A DNA stretch of 64,000 nucleotides from Chryseobacterium sp. OSA05B (GTDB taxonomy: Bacteria > Bacteroidota > Bacteroidia > Flavobacteriales > Weeksellaceae), in assembly GCF_019970065.1 (NCBI RefSeq), contig NZ_JAHXYH010000007.1, forward strand, positions 1-64,000. Direction: 5' to 3'. Below are positions 35,478 to 44,715 of the stretch, piece after piece (positions within the stretch are counted from its first letter, which is position 1; every line of letters begins with the position of its first letter). The notes beneath the pieces were generated by a model that ran no database searches, was not told where the DNA came from, and saw only the letters and a program-made list of their open reading frames with translations. A program made the position numbers and the translations under genes.

Positions 35478-38066
35478 TTAATTTTCAGGTTCACCGCTTT
35501 CAAACAGATCCCCGATTACAGTCCGGTCGTCATCCACAATACCGTCTCCGGTTTCCGGCTCTTCATATACTTCCGGCTCCTCTTCTACGGGCTCCGGGAT
35601 GTTTATATTAATAGTTTTTACTTTAAATTTAGTAAACTGGTTTCCGATCGCTTTGATTCCCTTCACCGTAATGAATTCATCAATATGGATGATTTCAGAA
35701 TCGCGGTCCTTGCCTTTATCTTTAGCAAAAATAATTTCTGCTGACGCTCCGTTCGCTACAATGACATTCTCTATGAATGATTTCGGGTGCTCCGAAGGCA
35801 TAAAAGTTTGCAGATTCACCGTATTTTCCAACAGGAACCTCTTGATGAAATACATATCTTTTTCTCCATCGTAATAGATGCAGGTCACTGGCTGTTGTGG
35901 TTTCCATTTTTCCAGCACCAGGTATTCATCATCGAAACGGTTTCCAAGGTCGAAAGAAACTAGCTTCACTTCCCCGTTTGTATTGATGGTCAGAATCCTG
36001 TCGTCTCCTTTGAAGCTGCCCAAAAGGGTTCCTCTTGCATCTGCGTTCAGTCTTCTCACGGTATCATCGAACCAGATTCTTCTTGGAGCCAGTGTAGAAA
36101 CGCCTTCCTCTTTCATATCTACCTTTTTCACCGAATATTTGGTCACCAGATTTCCTTTGGAATCTCTTCCTTTGATCGCAAGATCGGAGAAATCGATTTC
36201 CATTTTGTTTTTCCTGATCCTTGGATTCGGTTTTAAAAGCACCGTTACAGTTTCTGCTTCACCATTAGGATTGGCAGAGAAATACAGTACTTCAGAGCCT
36301 TTTTTATCGGAAGCCAGCGGATAATCTGTATTTCGGGTTACCGCCGTTACGGAGAAACGTTTCATATAGTAAGGTCCGGCGGTGCCTTCGCGGTAGATCA
36401 TGTTGTAGACCGTTCTTTTATCGTTTTTCTTCCAGATGGCAACGCTCAGAAGGTCTTTTCCGACGAATATTTTCGCATCCACCTTGACCACCTTCATGGT
36501 TCCGTCTTTTCTGAATATAATGATATCATCAATATCCGAACAGTCGAACAGATACTGATCTTTTTTCAGCGATGTTCCGATAAAGCCTTCCTCGAAATTG
36601 GCATAGAATTTTTCATTGGCTACGGCTACTTTTGTTGCATCAATGGTATCAAAAATTCTAAGCTCGGTTTTTCTCTGTCTGTCTTTTCCGTATTTCTTCT
36701 GAATATTTAAATAATAATCAATAGCGTAAGGAATAAGATTGACAAGGTTGTATTTTACCTGCTCTATTTTCCCTTCAAGGGCGGCTATATTTTCTTTAAA
36801 TTTATCTAAATCGAATCTTGAAATTCTCTTTATCCTGATCTCGGTCAGTTTTAAAATATCTTCCTCCGTTACGGCTCTTAAAAGATGCTTGGTATGAGGT
36901 TTTAATCCTTTATCAATCGTTTTCAGCACATCTTCCCAGGTCTTTACTTCTTCAATATCATGGTAAATCCTGTTCTCGATGAAGATTCTTTCCAGTGAAG
37001 AGAAATGCCAGCTTTCCTGAAGCTCGTGCAGTTCAATTTCAAGTTCCTTTTTAAGTAAAGAAACCGTGTGCTCCGTATTCATTTTCAGGATATCGGAAAC
37101 ATTCATAAACATCGGTTTGTCACCTACGATGACACACGCATTCGGAGAAATAGTCACCTGACAGTCTGTAAAGGCATACAGTGCATCAATGGTTTTATCC
37201 GGCGACACGTCGTTATGAAGATGAATCAGGATCTCTACGGTATCTGAAGTATTGTCTTCAATCTTTTTGATCTTGATTTTTCCTTTTTCGTTGGCCTTCA
37301 GAATAGAATCGATCAGGTCGCTTGTTGTTTTTGAGAAAGGAAGCTCAGAGATCACCAGCATATGCTTGTCGGTGTGGGTTATTCGGGCTCTCGCTCTTAC
37401 TTTACCCCCTCTGTGTCCGTCATTATATTCTGAAACATCAAGATACCCTGCCGTCAGGAAGTCCGGAAAGAGCTCAAATTTCTTTCCTTTCAAATGGGCT
37501 ACGGATGCGTTGATCAGTTCATTAAAATTATGTGGAAGGATTTTTGTGGAAAGTCCTACCCCGATCCCTTCCACTCCTTGTGCAAGAAGCAATGGGAATT
37601 TAACGGGAAGATCGATGGGTTCGTTATTTCTTCCGTCATAGGATTTCGCCCATTCTGTGGTTTTCGGATTAAAGACTACTTCCAGCGCAAAAGGAGTCAG
37701 CCTCGCTTCAATATACCTTGCCGCAGCAGCAGAGTCTCCGGTATAGATGTTCCCCCAGTTTCCCTGAGTATCTATCAGAAGTTCTTTCTGCCCGATCTGT
37801 ACCATGGCATCGGTAATGGAAGCATCTCCGTGCGGGTGATACTTCATGGTATTCCCTACGATATTGGCTACTTTGTTGTAACGGCCATCTTCCAGTTCCC
37901 GCATAGAGTGCATGATCCTTCTCTGAACGGGCTTGAGCCCATCATAAACGGAAGGAATCGCTCTATCCAGAATCACATAGGAAGCATAATCCAGAAACCA
38001 ATCTTTATAAAGTCCCGAGACTTTTTTCAAGCTCTCACCTTCGTGCGAGTTTTCTTCTGTCGTCAT
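35478..38066 (-). CDS. parC: DNA topoisomerase IV subunit A
   Basis: This 862-residue protein has the GyrA/ParC breakage-reunion domain, with the catalytic Tyr at about 118 in AAARYIEARL and the quinolone-pocket segment HPHGDASITDAM at 77-88, followed by a C-terminal beta-pinwheel. The position matching GyrA Ser83 holds Ala with Ser next to it, which I believe is normal for flavobacterial ParC. The acidic tail is typical. It acts with ParE (38586-40469) to decatenate daughter chromosomes. Confidence 0.95.
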   Translation of the reverse strand: MTTEENSHEGESLKKVSGLYKDWFLDYASYVILDRAIPSVYDGLKPVQRRIMHSMRELEDGRYNKVANIVGNTMKYHPHGDASITDAMVQIGQKELLIDTQGNWGNIYTGDSAAAARYIEARLTPFALEVVFNPKTTEWAKSYDGRNNEPIDLPVKFPLLLAQGVEGIGVGLSTKILPHNFNELINASVAHLKGKKFELFPDFLTAGYLDVSEYNDGHRGGKVRARARITHTDKHMLVISELPFSKTTSDLIDSILKANEKGKIKIKKIEDNTSDTVEILIHLHNDVSPDKTIDALYAFTDCQVTISPNACVIVGDKPMFMNVSDILKMNTEHTVSLLKKELEIELHELQESWHFSSLERIFIENRIYHDIEEVKTWEDVLKTIDKGLKPHTKHLLRAVTEEDILKLTEIRIKRISRFDLDKFKENIAALEGKIEQVKYNLVNLIPYAIDYYLNIQKKYGKDRQRKTELRIFDTIDATKVAVANEKFYANFEEGFIGTSLKKDQYLFDCSDIDDIIIFRKDGTMKVVKVDAKIFVGKDLLSVAIWKKNDKRTVYNMIYREGTAGPYYMKRFSVTAVTRNTDYPLASDKKGSEVLYFSANPNGEAETVTVLLKPNPRIRKNKMEIDFSDLAIKGRDSKGNLVTKYSVKKVDMKEEGVSTLAPRRIWFDDTVRRLNADARGTLLGSFKGDDRILTINTNGEVKLVSFDLGNRFDDEYLVLEKWKPQQPVTCIYYDGEKDMYFIKRFLLENTVNLQTFMPSEHPKSFIENVIVANGASAEIIFAKDKGKDRDSEIIHIDEFITVKGIKAIGNQFTKFKVKTININIPEPVEEEPEVYEEPETGDGIVDDDRTVIGDLFESGEPEN

Positions 38067-38072
38067 CTGTTT

Positions 38073-38549
38073 TTAATCATTTTTCTCCTCATTAGCTTTC
38101 ACTACTTTATTCAGAGAGAGTTTTAAATCGTTAACTTCTTTTTGGCTCAAATACGATATTTCATATTTAAGTATGGTAGACCCGCTGTTTTTACTTGAGA
38201 TCGTGATGTATAATCTTTTGATAAAGAACACCCTTATGATCTCATACCTGATTAATTTATACTTCGGAAACTCATCATGAAGAGGCCTGTCCAAAAAAGG
38301 AATAATATTCCTGTTTTTAAAATTCAGAGCTTCTCCGTCACTATCATATTCAAAGATCTGTCTGCCGTTCAGGTGAAAAGTCACCAGCATCAAGATCGGA
38401 AGAACAAGAAGGATATAGCTTTCTTTTCCTACAGCATGAAATCTGTATTCGTTCAGTAAAAATGCGGCAATCCCAAATATGACCATCATCAGCAGCACCG
38501 TGTGTACAAAATTGTAAACTGAAGCTTTATTGCGGTTGCTAAGTCTCAT
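38073..38549 (-). CDS. Small hypothetical membrane protein between parE and parC
   Basis: This 158-residue protein has two membrane segments (about 12-32 and 45-60) and a cytoplasmic tail of about 95 residues. It sits 6 bp upstream of parC and 36 bp after parE, so it is embedded in the topoisomerase IV operon. I recognise no motif. Confidence 0.7.
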   Translation of the reverse strand: MRLSNRNKASVYNFVHTVLLMMVIFGIAAFLLNEYRFHAVGKESYILLVLPILMLVTFHLNGRQIFEYDSDGEALNFKNRNIIPFLDRPLHDEFPKYKLIRYEIIRVFFIKRLYITISSKNSGSTILKYEISYLSQKEVNDLKLSLNKVVKANEEKND

Positions 38550-38585
38550 TTTAGGTTTTTATGTTTATTAGTTTAGTTTTTTTTT

Positions 38586-40469
38586 TTAACCTGCAGCCTC
38601 ATCCAATATCTCCTTCTTCTCAATATCCGTATCTTCAACCACCAGGTTCTCGAGGATAAACACCTGTCTGTCCGGTGTATTTTTACCCATATAAAATTCC
38701 AGTAATTGGTCTATTGTCTGATCTTTACCTATCACTACAGGTTCCAGGCGGATATCTTTTCCGATGAAATGTTTAAACTCATCAGGAGAAATCTCTCCCA
38801 GTCCTTTAAATCGGGTAATCTCCGGATTTTTTCCCAGTTCATTCAGCGCTTTGATTCTTTCTGCTTCGGTGTAGCAGTATCTTGTTTCCTTTTTATTTCT
38901 TACCCTGAACAATGGGGTCTGAAGGATATAAAGGTGACCGTTCTTGATCAGGTCCGGGAAGAACTGAAGGAAGAATGTGATCATCAGAAGGCGGATGTGC
39001 ATACCATCCACATCGGCATCGGTAGAGATAATCACCTGGTTGTATCTTAAGTCTTCCAAGCTTTCTTCGATATTCAAAGCAGCCTGGAGAAGATTGAATT
39101 CCTCATTCTCATACACCACCTTTTTCGTCAGTCCGTAGCAGTTCAAGGGCTTTCCTTTCAGTGAGAATACAGCCTGAGTTTCTACATCTCTGGATTTTGT
39201 AATGGATCCGGATGCAGAGTCTCCCTCGGTAATAAAGATCTGTGTTTCTCCTTTTCTTTCGTTTTTCTGGTCGTTATAATGCTGTCTGCAGTCTCTTAAT
39301 TTTTTGTTGTGCAGAGATACTTTTTTAGCTCTTTCCCTGGCCAGCTTCTGGATTCCGGAAAGTTCTTTACGCTCTCTCTCGGAGATCAGGATCTTTCTCT
39401 GGATCGCTTCGGCTATTTCAGGGTTTTTATGTAGGAAATTATCGAGCTTGCTTTTCAGGAAATCAATGATAAAAGTCCTTACGGTAGGTCCGTTCGGGCC
39501 CATATCATTAGATCCCAGTTTTGTTTTGGTCTGGGATTCAAATACAGGTTCTTCCACGTTGATGGAAATAGCTGCTATAATTGATTTTCTGATGTCTGAA
39601 GCATCAAAGTTTTTATTGAAAAATTCGCGGATTGTCTTTACATACGCTTCACGGAAAGCATTAAGGTGTGTTCCTCCCTGCGTGGTATTCTGCCCGTTAA
39701 CGAAAGAGAAATACGTTTCCGTCTGCGATTTGTCCGAGTGGGTGATCGCCAGTTCTATGTCCGTATCTTTCAGGTGAATGATGGAGTACAGAATTTCGTT
39801 TTCCATCTCTTCTTCCAAAAGGTCTTTCAATCCGTTTTCAGAATAATAGGTCTCACCGTTAAAAATAATTTTCAGTCCGGGATTCAGATACGCGTAGTTA
39901 CGCAGCATCTTTTCTATATACTCTTTTCTGTATTTGAAATGAAGGAAGATTTCTCCGTCCGGAACAAAAGAAATTTCCGTACCATTGCGGTCTGAAGTAT
40001 CTTTTTCTTCGTGGTTTTCAGTGATCAATCCTCTGGAAAACTCCGCCATCTTCATTTTTCCTTCACGGAAAGATCGTACACGGAAATATTCTGAAAGGGC
40101 ATTTACAGCTTTGGTACCTACACCATTCAGTCCTACAGATTTTTTGAAGGCTTTGCTGTCATATTTCCCTCCCGTATTCATCTTAGAAACGGCATCTACT
40201 ACCTTTCCCAGTGGGATTCCACGGCCAAAGTCACGGATACTGACTTTCCCGTCGTCCACTTTTATTTCGATTCTTTTCCCAGATTTCATTCTGAACTCAT
40301 CGATGGAGTTGTCCAGAATTTCTTTCAGCAGGATGTAAATACCATCGTCAGCAGAGGAGCCGTCTCCGAGCTTCCCGATGTACATTCCGGGGCGCAGACG
40401 GATGTGTTCCTGCCAGTCGAGGGTTCTGATATTATCTTCGGAGTAGATTGGATTTATTTCTTGTGACAT
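38586..40469 (-). CDS. parE: DNA topoisomerase IV subunit B
   Basis: The start at 40469 ([12 protein letters not shown]) gives 627 residues, the usual ParE length. The GHKL ATPase domain shows [17 protein letters not shown] and [14 protein letters not shown]. The TOPRIM domain shows [11 protein letters not shown] and [10 protein letters not shown]. It supplies ATP-driven strand passage with ParC. Confidence 0.95.
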   Translation of the reverse strand: MSQEINPIYSEDNIRTLDWQEHIRLRPGMYIGKLGDGSSADDGIYILLKEILDNSIDEFRMKSGKRIEIKVDDGKVSIRDFGRGIPLGKVVDAVSKMNTGGKYDSKAFKKSVGLNGVGTKAVNALSEYFRVRSFREGKMKMAEFSRGLITENHEEKDTSDRNGTEISFVPDGEIFLHFKYRKEYIEKMLRNYAYLNPGLKIIFNGETYYSENGLKDLLEEEMENEILYSIIHLKDTDIELAITHSDKSQTETYFSFVNGQNTTQGGTHLNAFREAYVKTIREFFNKNFDASDIRKSIIAAISINVEEPVFESQTKTKLGSNDMGPNGPTVRTFIIDFLKSKLDNFLHKNPEIAEAIQRKILISERERKELSGIQKLARERAKKVSLHNKKLRDCRQHYNDQKNERKGETQIFITEGDSASGSITKSRDVETQAVFSLKGKPLNCYGLTKKVVYENEEFNLLQAALNIEESLEDLRYNQVIISTDADVDGMHIRLLMITFFLQFFPDLIKNGHLYILQTPLFRVRNKKETRYCYTEAERIKALNELGKNPEITRFKGLGEISPDEFKHFIGKDIRLEPVVIGKDQTIDQLLEFYMGKNTPDRQVFILENLVVEDTDIEKKEILDEAAG

Positions 40470-40584
40470 ATATGATTTCAGCAAACATACAAAAGTACGA
40501 AATTGTACAAAATTATCCGAATTTTTTCAATTCGATTTTTATCAACATTTAACCTGAACCTTTGCATTATTATCATGCAAATTA

Positions 40585-40592
40585 TATATTTA
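40585..40592 (+). promoter_or_regulatory. Promoter-like octamer upstream of sensor kinase 1
   Basis: TATATTTA, a near match to TAnnTTTG, lies 27 bp before the GTG start. The same octamer lies at the same distance before the paralogous kinase. Confidence 0.5.
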
Positions 40593-40611
40593 CCATATTA
40601 TTCAATATCAT

Positions 40612-43542
40612 GTGAAAAAAACAGTTCTTTTGCAGTTATTTTATTTCGTTTTGCTATCTCCCTCATTATTTTTTCCACAGATTCCCGGAATGGTCAATTA
40701 TAATGAAGAGGATGGCCTCAACAGTTCATATACTTATCACCTGCGGCAGGATAAAAATGGCCTGATCTGGATAGGCAGTGACAACGGATTATTCAGATTT
40801 GACGGAAAAGATTTTAAGCAGTATGGAAAACAGGAAGGATTGAAGAATATTGATATTATATCCTGTGAGCCTTTGCCCAACGGTGAGGTTTTTATACTTC
40901 CTTTCCTGAATGATTTTGCTTATCTGAAAAACGGGCGGGTGATCAATTTAAATATTAACGATTATCTGAAAAACCAGTTTTCAGGCTCAATTCCCAAAAT
41001 CACGCGTGATGGAAACAGACTTTATTTATACAGCACACAAAGTCCACGGAATATTTTTATTTATGAGAATGGAAAAGTAAAGAAAAACCCAATCCTTTTA
41101 AATTATAATAAAAGAGAATTTTCAACGGTAAAATATGACTTCCGAACTCAGAATTTATATTTAAATAACAGTATTACCGGAAAAATATTAATTTACAGCC
41201 TAATTACCCGGAAAGAAAAAGAGATCAGAATAGATCCGGGAAGTATAATCTGTGAAAAGGATGATTTTTTTGTGTTTCAGTATCAGGGAAAAATTACGGT
41301 CTATCAACGGACTGATGCTCTTCATATAAAGAAAATTCACTCCTACGATACAAAAGAGAACATCTTCTACGGTGTTATTGATAAAAATAATAAACTTTGG
41401 CTCAATGTTCAAAATGGCGGTGTTCTGTATTTTAATCAATCACTGCTTGAAAATAAAAAATATCTGGCACCACCTGTAAAAATATTAAACCAGCACGTCA
41501 TCAACAATGTTCTGGTGGATAAAGATGATAATGTCTGGTTCAATTCCAGAAACAGCGGTGTTTTTTTTATCCCAAAAGCTCTTTTTACCAATCACATCAA
41601 TTTATCGGTGAAAAGCAATTCCGAGTATATCAAAGCGATCGCTAAAGATGATCAGAATATTATCTTGGGCTATAACAATTCCTATGGAGCCATTATTTAC
41701 AGGAATGGTAAGATGCATGATATTACGCTTGATGCAAACAACAAGGATGAAAACAAATCCATCTATCTGAACCATAACTTATCTATTTTCGGTATGGCCG
41801 CTAAGATCGTCGTTCATGATCTTTCTACAAACAGGAGTAAAGAACTGAGGTATAGCTTAAAAAACATCGTTCCTTACACTCAGAACTCGGTCTTTTTCTG
41901 CACGTCCGGCAGCTTAATGACTTACCATTTAAAAACCGGAAAAATAACCAGCCTTCTTGATGAACGAGTATATACGGTTCTCCCTTTTGATACAGATAAT
42001 TTATTGGTTGGTAACTTCAGTGATCTGTACAGGTTCAATATTAAAACTAAAAAAAAGTCTTTGTTCCTAAAGGGATATTATTTTACAGATCTAAAAAAAC
42101 TAAGAGACAATCTTTATCTGGGAGCAACCAACCTCAACGGAATTATTATTTTTAACGATAAGGGCATTGTAAAGAAGATTGAAAAGAAGAATGGTTTAAT
42201 CAACGACCAGGTTAAAAAAATAGAGATAGAAAACCAAAATACGTTTTGGGCCAGCACCAATTCCGGCATCTCCCGAATTGAATTCACAGACGATCATAAT
42301 ACGGTGATCACCAACCTCACCCAGACAGATGGGCTGCCATCGAATGCGGTCTCAGGCTGTGTTATCAGAAACGACACCATTTTCATTGGTACATCTAAAG
42401 GCCTTGGAATTTTTTCTATAAAAAAACTGCTGGCTCAGGAAAAATCGATACACAAAAAGGTTATTATCAATTCTATAACTATTGAAAACAATGAGCATTA
42501 TAATCTAAGCGAAAACCTGACCGGCCATTCCAATAATAATGTTACTTTCAAGCTCAGCTTTCCCGATTACGCTTCACAAGGGAAAATAAGTTATAAATAT
42601 AAAGTGGAGGGGCTTGACGAAGCCTGGCAGGTAAGCAATTCCTCAACCATTATATTTAATTCCATTCCTCCGGGGAAATATGTATTCCGGGTCTATGGAT
42701 TGGGTTATAATGGAAAGCAGTCTTATATTTCGTCTGATCTGCTTTTTGAAATCAAACCCAGATTCTGGCAGACCTGGTGGTTCATGGCGGCTTTGGCGAT
42801 TATTATCATCATGATAATCACTTTGATTATTAATTCGTGGCTGCAGAAAAAGCGTAATAAAAAATTAGAAAAGTTCTTTCATGAAAAGAAAATTGCGGAG
42901 CTGGAACTGCAAGCTATCAAGGCACAGATCAATCCTCATTTTATTTATAATTGTCTCAATTCCATTAAATTTCTGCTGTTCAAGGAAGATTATCAGGAAA
43001 CGGAAAACTATCTGGATATCTTTTCACAGCTGATTAGAAAAACGCTTCATTACTCGGAAAAAACCTTCATGCCTATAGAGGAAGAAGTGGAATATCTTTC
43101 TCTTTATATGGATATGGAAAAGCTTCGCCAAAACGAACTCTTTGATTATGAATTCCATATTTCTGAACAAGTCAATAAGAGATGGGCTATCCCTTCCCTA
43201 TTAATTCAGCCTTTTGTAGAGAATGCGATCAAACATGGAATTTCCAGCCTGAAAAACGCCAAAGGCTTCGTTAAAATATCTTTTGACCATGCAGATTCTA
43301 CTCTCTGTATAACGATTGAGGATAATGGCACAGGAATTAAAACTAAAGACGAATTTTCCGTCAATACAGACTCTTTTGGATTAAAATTATCTCAAAAAAG
43401 AATCAAAACCTTTCAGCAGCTTTTTGAAACCCATATTACTTTGGAAATCAATAATCTGTCTGAGAAATCTGAAAAACAAGGAACACAAGTTAAACTATAC
43501 ATCAGCCCCTATGAAAACCAAAACACAAATCTGCATCATTGA
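40612..43542 (+). CDS. Propeller/Y_Y_Y LytS-type sensor histidine kinase (paralogue 1)
   Basis: This 976-residue inner-membrane sensor starts at GTG. A signal peptide (1-23) is followed by a periplasmic Reg_prop beta-propeller (about 25-620, with NGLIWIGSDNGLFRFDG and NTFWASTNSGISRI), a Y_Y_Y domain (about 640-705), one membrane helix (about 722-743) and a coiled-coil. A His_kinase domain then carries the phospho-acceptor H776 in INPHFIYNCLNS, and the HATPase is PFVENAIKHG and EDNGTGI. It overlaps its response regulator gene by 32 bp. The closely related copy at 47244-50180 indicates a local duplication. The ligand is unknown. Confidence 0.93.
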   Translation: MKKTVLLQLFYFVLLSPSLFFPQIPGMVNYNEEDGLNSSYTYHLRQDKNGLIWIGSDNGLFRFDGKDFKQYGKQEGLKNIDIISCEPLPNGEVFILPFLNDFAYLKNGRVINLNINDYLKNQFSGSIPKITRDGNRLYLYSTQSPRNIFIYENGKVKKNPILLNYNKREFSTVKYDFRTQNLYLNNSITGKILIYSLITRKEKEIRIDPGSIICEKDDFFVFQYQGKITVYQRTDALHIKKIHSYDTKENIFYGVIDKNNKLWLNVQNGGVLYFNQSLLENKKYLAPPVKILNQHVINNVLVDKDDNVWFNSRNSGVFFIPKALFTNHINLSVKSNSEYIKAIAKDDQNIILGYNNSYGAIIYRNGKMHDITLDANNKDENKSIYLNHNLSIFGMAAKIVVHDLSTNRSKELRYSLKNIVPYTQNSVFFCTSGSLMTYHLKTGKITSLLDERVYTVLPFDTDNLLVGNFSDLYRFNIKTKKKSLFLKGYYFTDLKKLRDNLYLGATNLNGIIIFNDKGIVKKIEKKNGLINDQVKKIEIENQNTFWASTNSGISRIEFTDDHNTVITNLTQTDGLPSNAVSGCVIRNDTIFIGTSKGLGIFSIKKLLAQEKSIHKKVIINSITIENNEHYNLSENLTGHSNNNVTFKLSFPDYASQGKISYKYKVEGLDEAWQVSNSSTIIFNSIPPGKYVFRVYGLGYNGKQSYISSDLLFEIKPRFWQTWWFMAALAIIIIMIITLIINSWLQKKRNKKLEKFFHEKKIAELELQAIKAQINPHFIYNCLNSIKFLLFKEDYQETENYLDIFSQLIRKTLHYSEKTFMPIEEEVEYLSLYMDMEKLRQNELFDYEFHISEQVNKRWAIPSLLIQPFVENAIKHGISSLKNAKGFVKISFDHADSTLCITIEDNGTGIKTKDEFSVNTDSFGLKLSQKRIKTFQQLFETHITLEINNLSEKSEKQGTQVKLYISPYENQNTNLHH

Positions 43543-44242
43543 CGATGAGAAACATGGAAGAGATTATATTGTTCTGTTATTAAAAAAGGAATTTCCAGAA
43601 ATAGAGATCAGTTTTGAAGCTTCCAGCGTAGAAGAAGCCTATATTTATCTTACGAAAAACACTCCGGATATTTTATTTTTAGACATCCGGCTGAATGATG
43701 GTACTGCTTTCGATCTTTTATCAAAATTCAAAGAGATTACGTCACAGATTATTTTTATCACAGCCTTTGAAAACTTTGCGATTCAGGCCATTAAAAACGG
43801 AGCTACCGATTATCTTTTAAAGCCAATAAAAAAAATTGATTTTGTGATAGCCGTCAATAAAGCTTTGGAAAATATCAAAAAAATACAGCCGGCTCACAAC
43901 AATACATTACAGGATAACAAGATCATTCTTTCTACCCTGCAGGGCTTCAGAGTGATCGGTATTGCGGATATTGTCCGCTGCGAAGCAGATTCCAGTTACA
44001 CTACTTTTTATCTCATCAATAAGACCAAAATAATGGTATCCAAGACCCTTCACGAGTTTGAGATGGTCCTTCCTGACCTTAATTTTTTCAGAATACATCA
44101 TAAGCACCTTATTAACGTTGATCATCTTCAGGAATATATTAAAGGCAGAGGCGGACAGGTTGTTATGAGTGACGGTTCTGTTCTGGATGTATCTTTCCGC
44201 AGAAAAAATGATTTTCTTCATAAAATAGGAAACGTAGATTAA
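43511..44242 (+). CDS. LytTR-family response regulator (paralogue 1)
   Basis: The start at 43511 gives 243 residues and matches the start of the paralogue. The receiver domain has the acidic pair at 11-12, phospho-acceptor D58 in DILFLDIR and Lys in YLLKPIKK. The LytTR DNA-binding domain covers about 140-243 (VRCEADSSYTTFYL, HHKHLINVDHLQEY, GSVLDVSFRRK). It is translationally coupled to the kinase by a 32-bp overlap. The peptide gene 110 bp downstream is a likely target. Confidence 0.93.
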   Translation: MKTKTQICIIDDEKHGRDYIVLLLKKEFPEIEISFEASSVEEAYIYLTKNTPDILFLDIRLNDGTAFDLLSKFKEITSQIIFITAFENFAIQAIKNGATDYLLKPIKKIDFVIAVNKALENIKKIQPAHNNTLQDNKIILSTLQGFRVIGIADIVRCEADSSYTTFYLINKTKIMVSKTLHEFEMVLPDLNFFRIHHKHLINVDHLQEYIKGRGGQVVMSDGSVLDVSFRRKNDFLHKIGNVD

Positions 44243-44350
44243 TCGTTTTTTCCGCATTTACTGGCTCAACCTACGCATCTGTTAATTGTATCTGTTTTTT
44301 GTTAAGGCACTTCTCTATTTTCGTCATGTTAATCAATAAATAGAAACATT

Positions 44351-44554
44351 ATGAAAACAATTACAGGAAAAGTACTTAAGAAAAATCAAATGAATTCCAT
44401 TTCAGGAGGAACTGCTTTTATCACACCTAGCAATCCGGGGGCAATTAATTCTCCTCAACCTCCTATCTGTCAAAATCCACAACAACCTATTGGAGGAATT
44501 CCCGCTATTTACACAATGCCGTGGGGTGGTCTTCCATGGGTGGAGCCTAAATAG
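44351..44554 (+). CDS. Double-glycine-leader small peptide
   Basis: This 67-residue product has a leader ending KKNQMNSISGG, cut predicted after Gly20. The 47-residue core is rich in Pro, Gly and Ile, has one Cys and ends in aromatic MPWGGLPWVEP. The leader has the same shape as those of the peptides at 57391-58718 (KKL.K..L..I.GG). Such leaders are removed by C39 peptidase exporters, none of which is in this window. The gene lies between two sensor/regulator pairs and ends at a strong 17-bp terminator. A signalling peptide or bacteriocin role is inferred. Confidence 0.75.
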   Translation: MKTITGKVLKKNQMNSISGGTAFITPSNPGAINSPQPPICQNPQQPIGGIPAIYTMPWGGLPWVEPK

Positions 44555-44564
44555 TGATGAATTA

Positions 44565-44606
44565 AAAAATAGATTCCAGCCGTGCGGCTGGAATCTATTT
44601 TTCCAA
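44565..44606 (+). terminator. Strong terminator after the small peptide gene
   Basis: A perfect 17-bp stem (44565-44581 with 44586-44602) around a GTGC loop ends in a T-run. Confidence 0.92.
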
Positions 44607-44715
44607 AGAAAAATCATCCGGCAATGAATCATCGGATGATATGACCTACTCACCCTCACAAAATATTAATTTTAAAGTTTTTATTGGCTTTTGATGTATA
44701 AAACCAATATACATT

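Noticed and set aside
35878-36324. 148-codon plus-strand frame over the parC C-terminal domain
   Set aside because: It is antisense to conserved coding sequence and has no supporting motif.
37494-38126. 210-codon plus-strand frame over the start of parC
   Set aside because: It is antisense to a highly conserved topoisomerase gene, with no family features.
39304-39777. 157-codon plus-strand frame over parE
   Set aside because: It is antisense to the conserved parE core, so it is a shadow frame.
44277-44296. Two ATCTGTT repeats 13 bp apart as LytTR binding sites before the peptide gene
   Set aside because: The spacing does not match the usual LytTR repeat distance of about 21 bp, and the same pair was not seen before the neighbouring genes.
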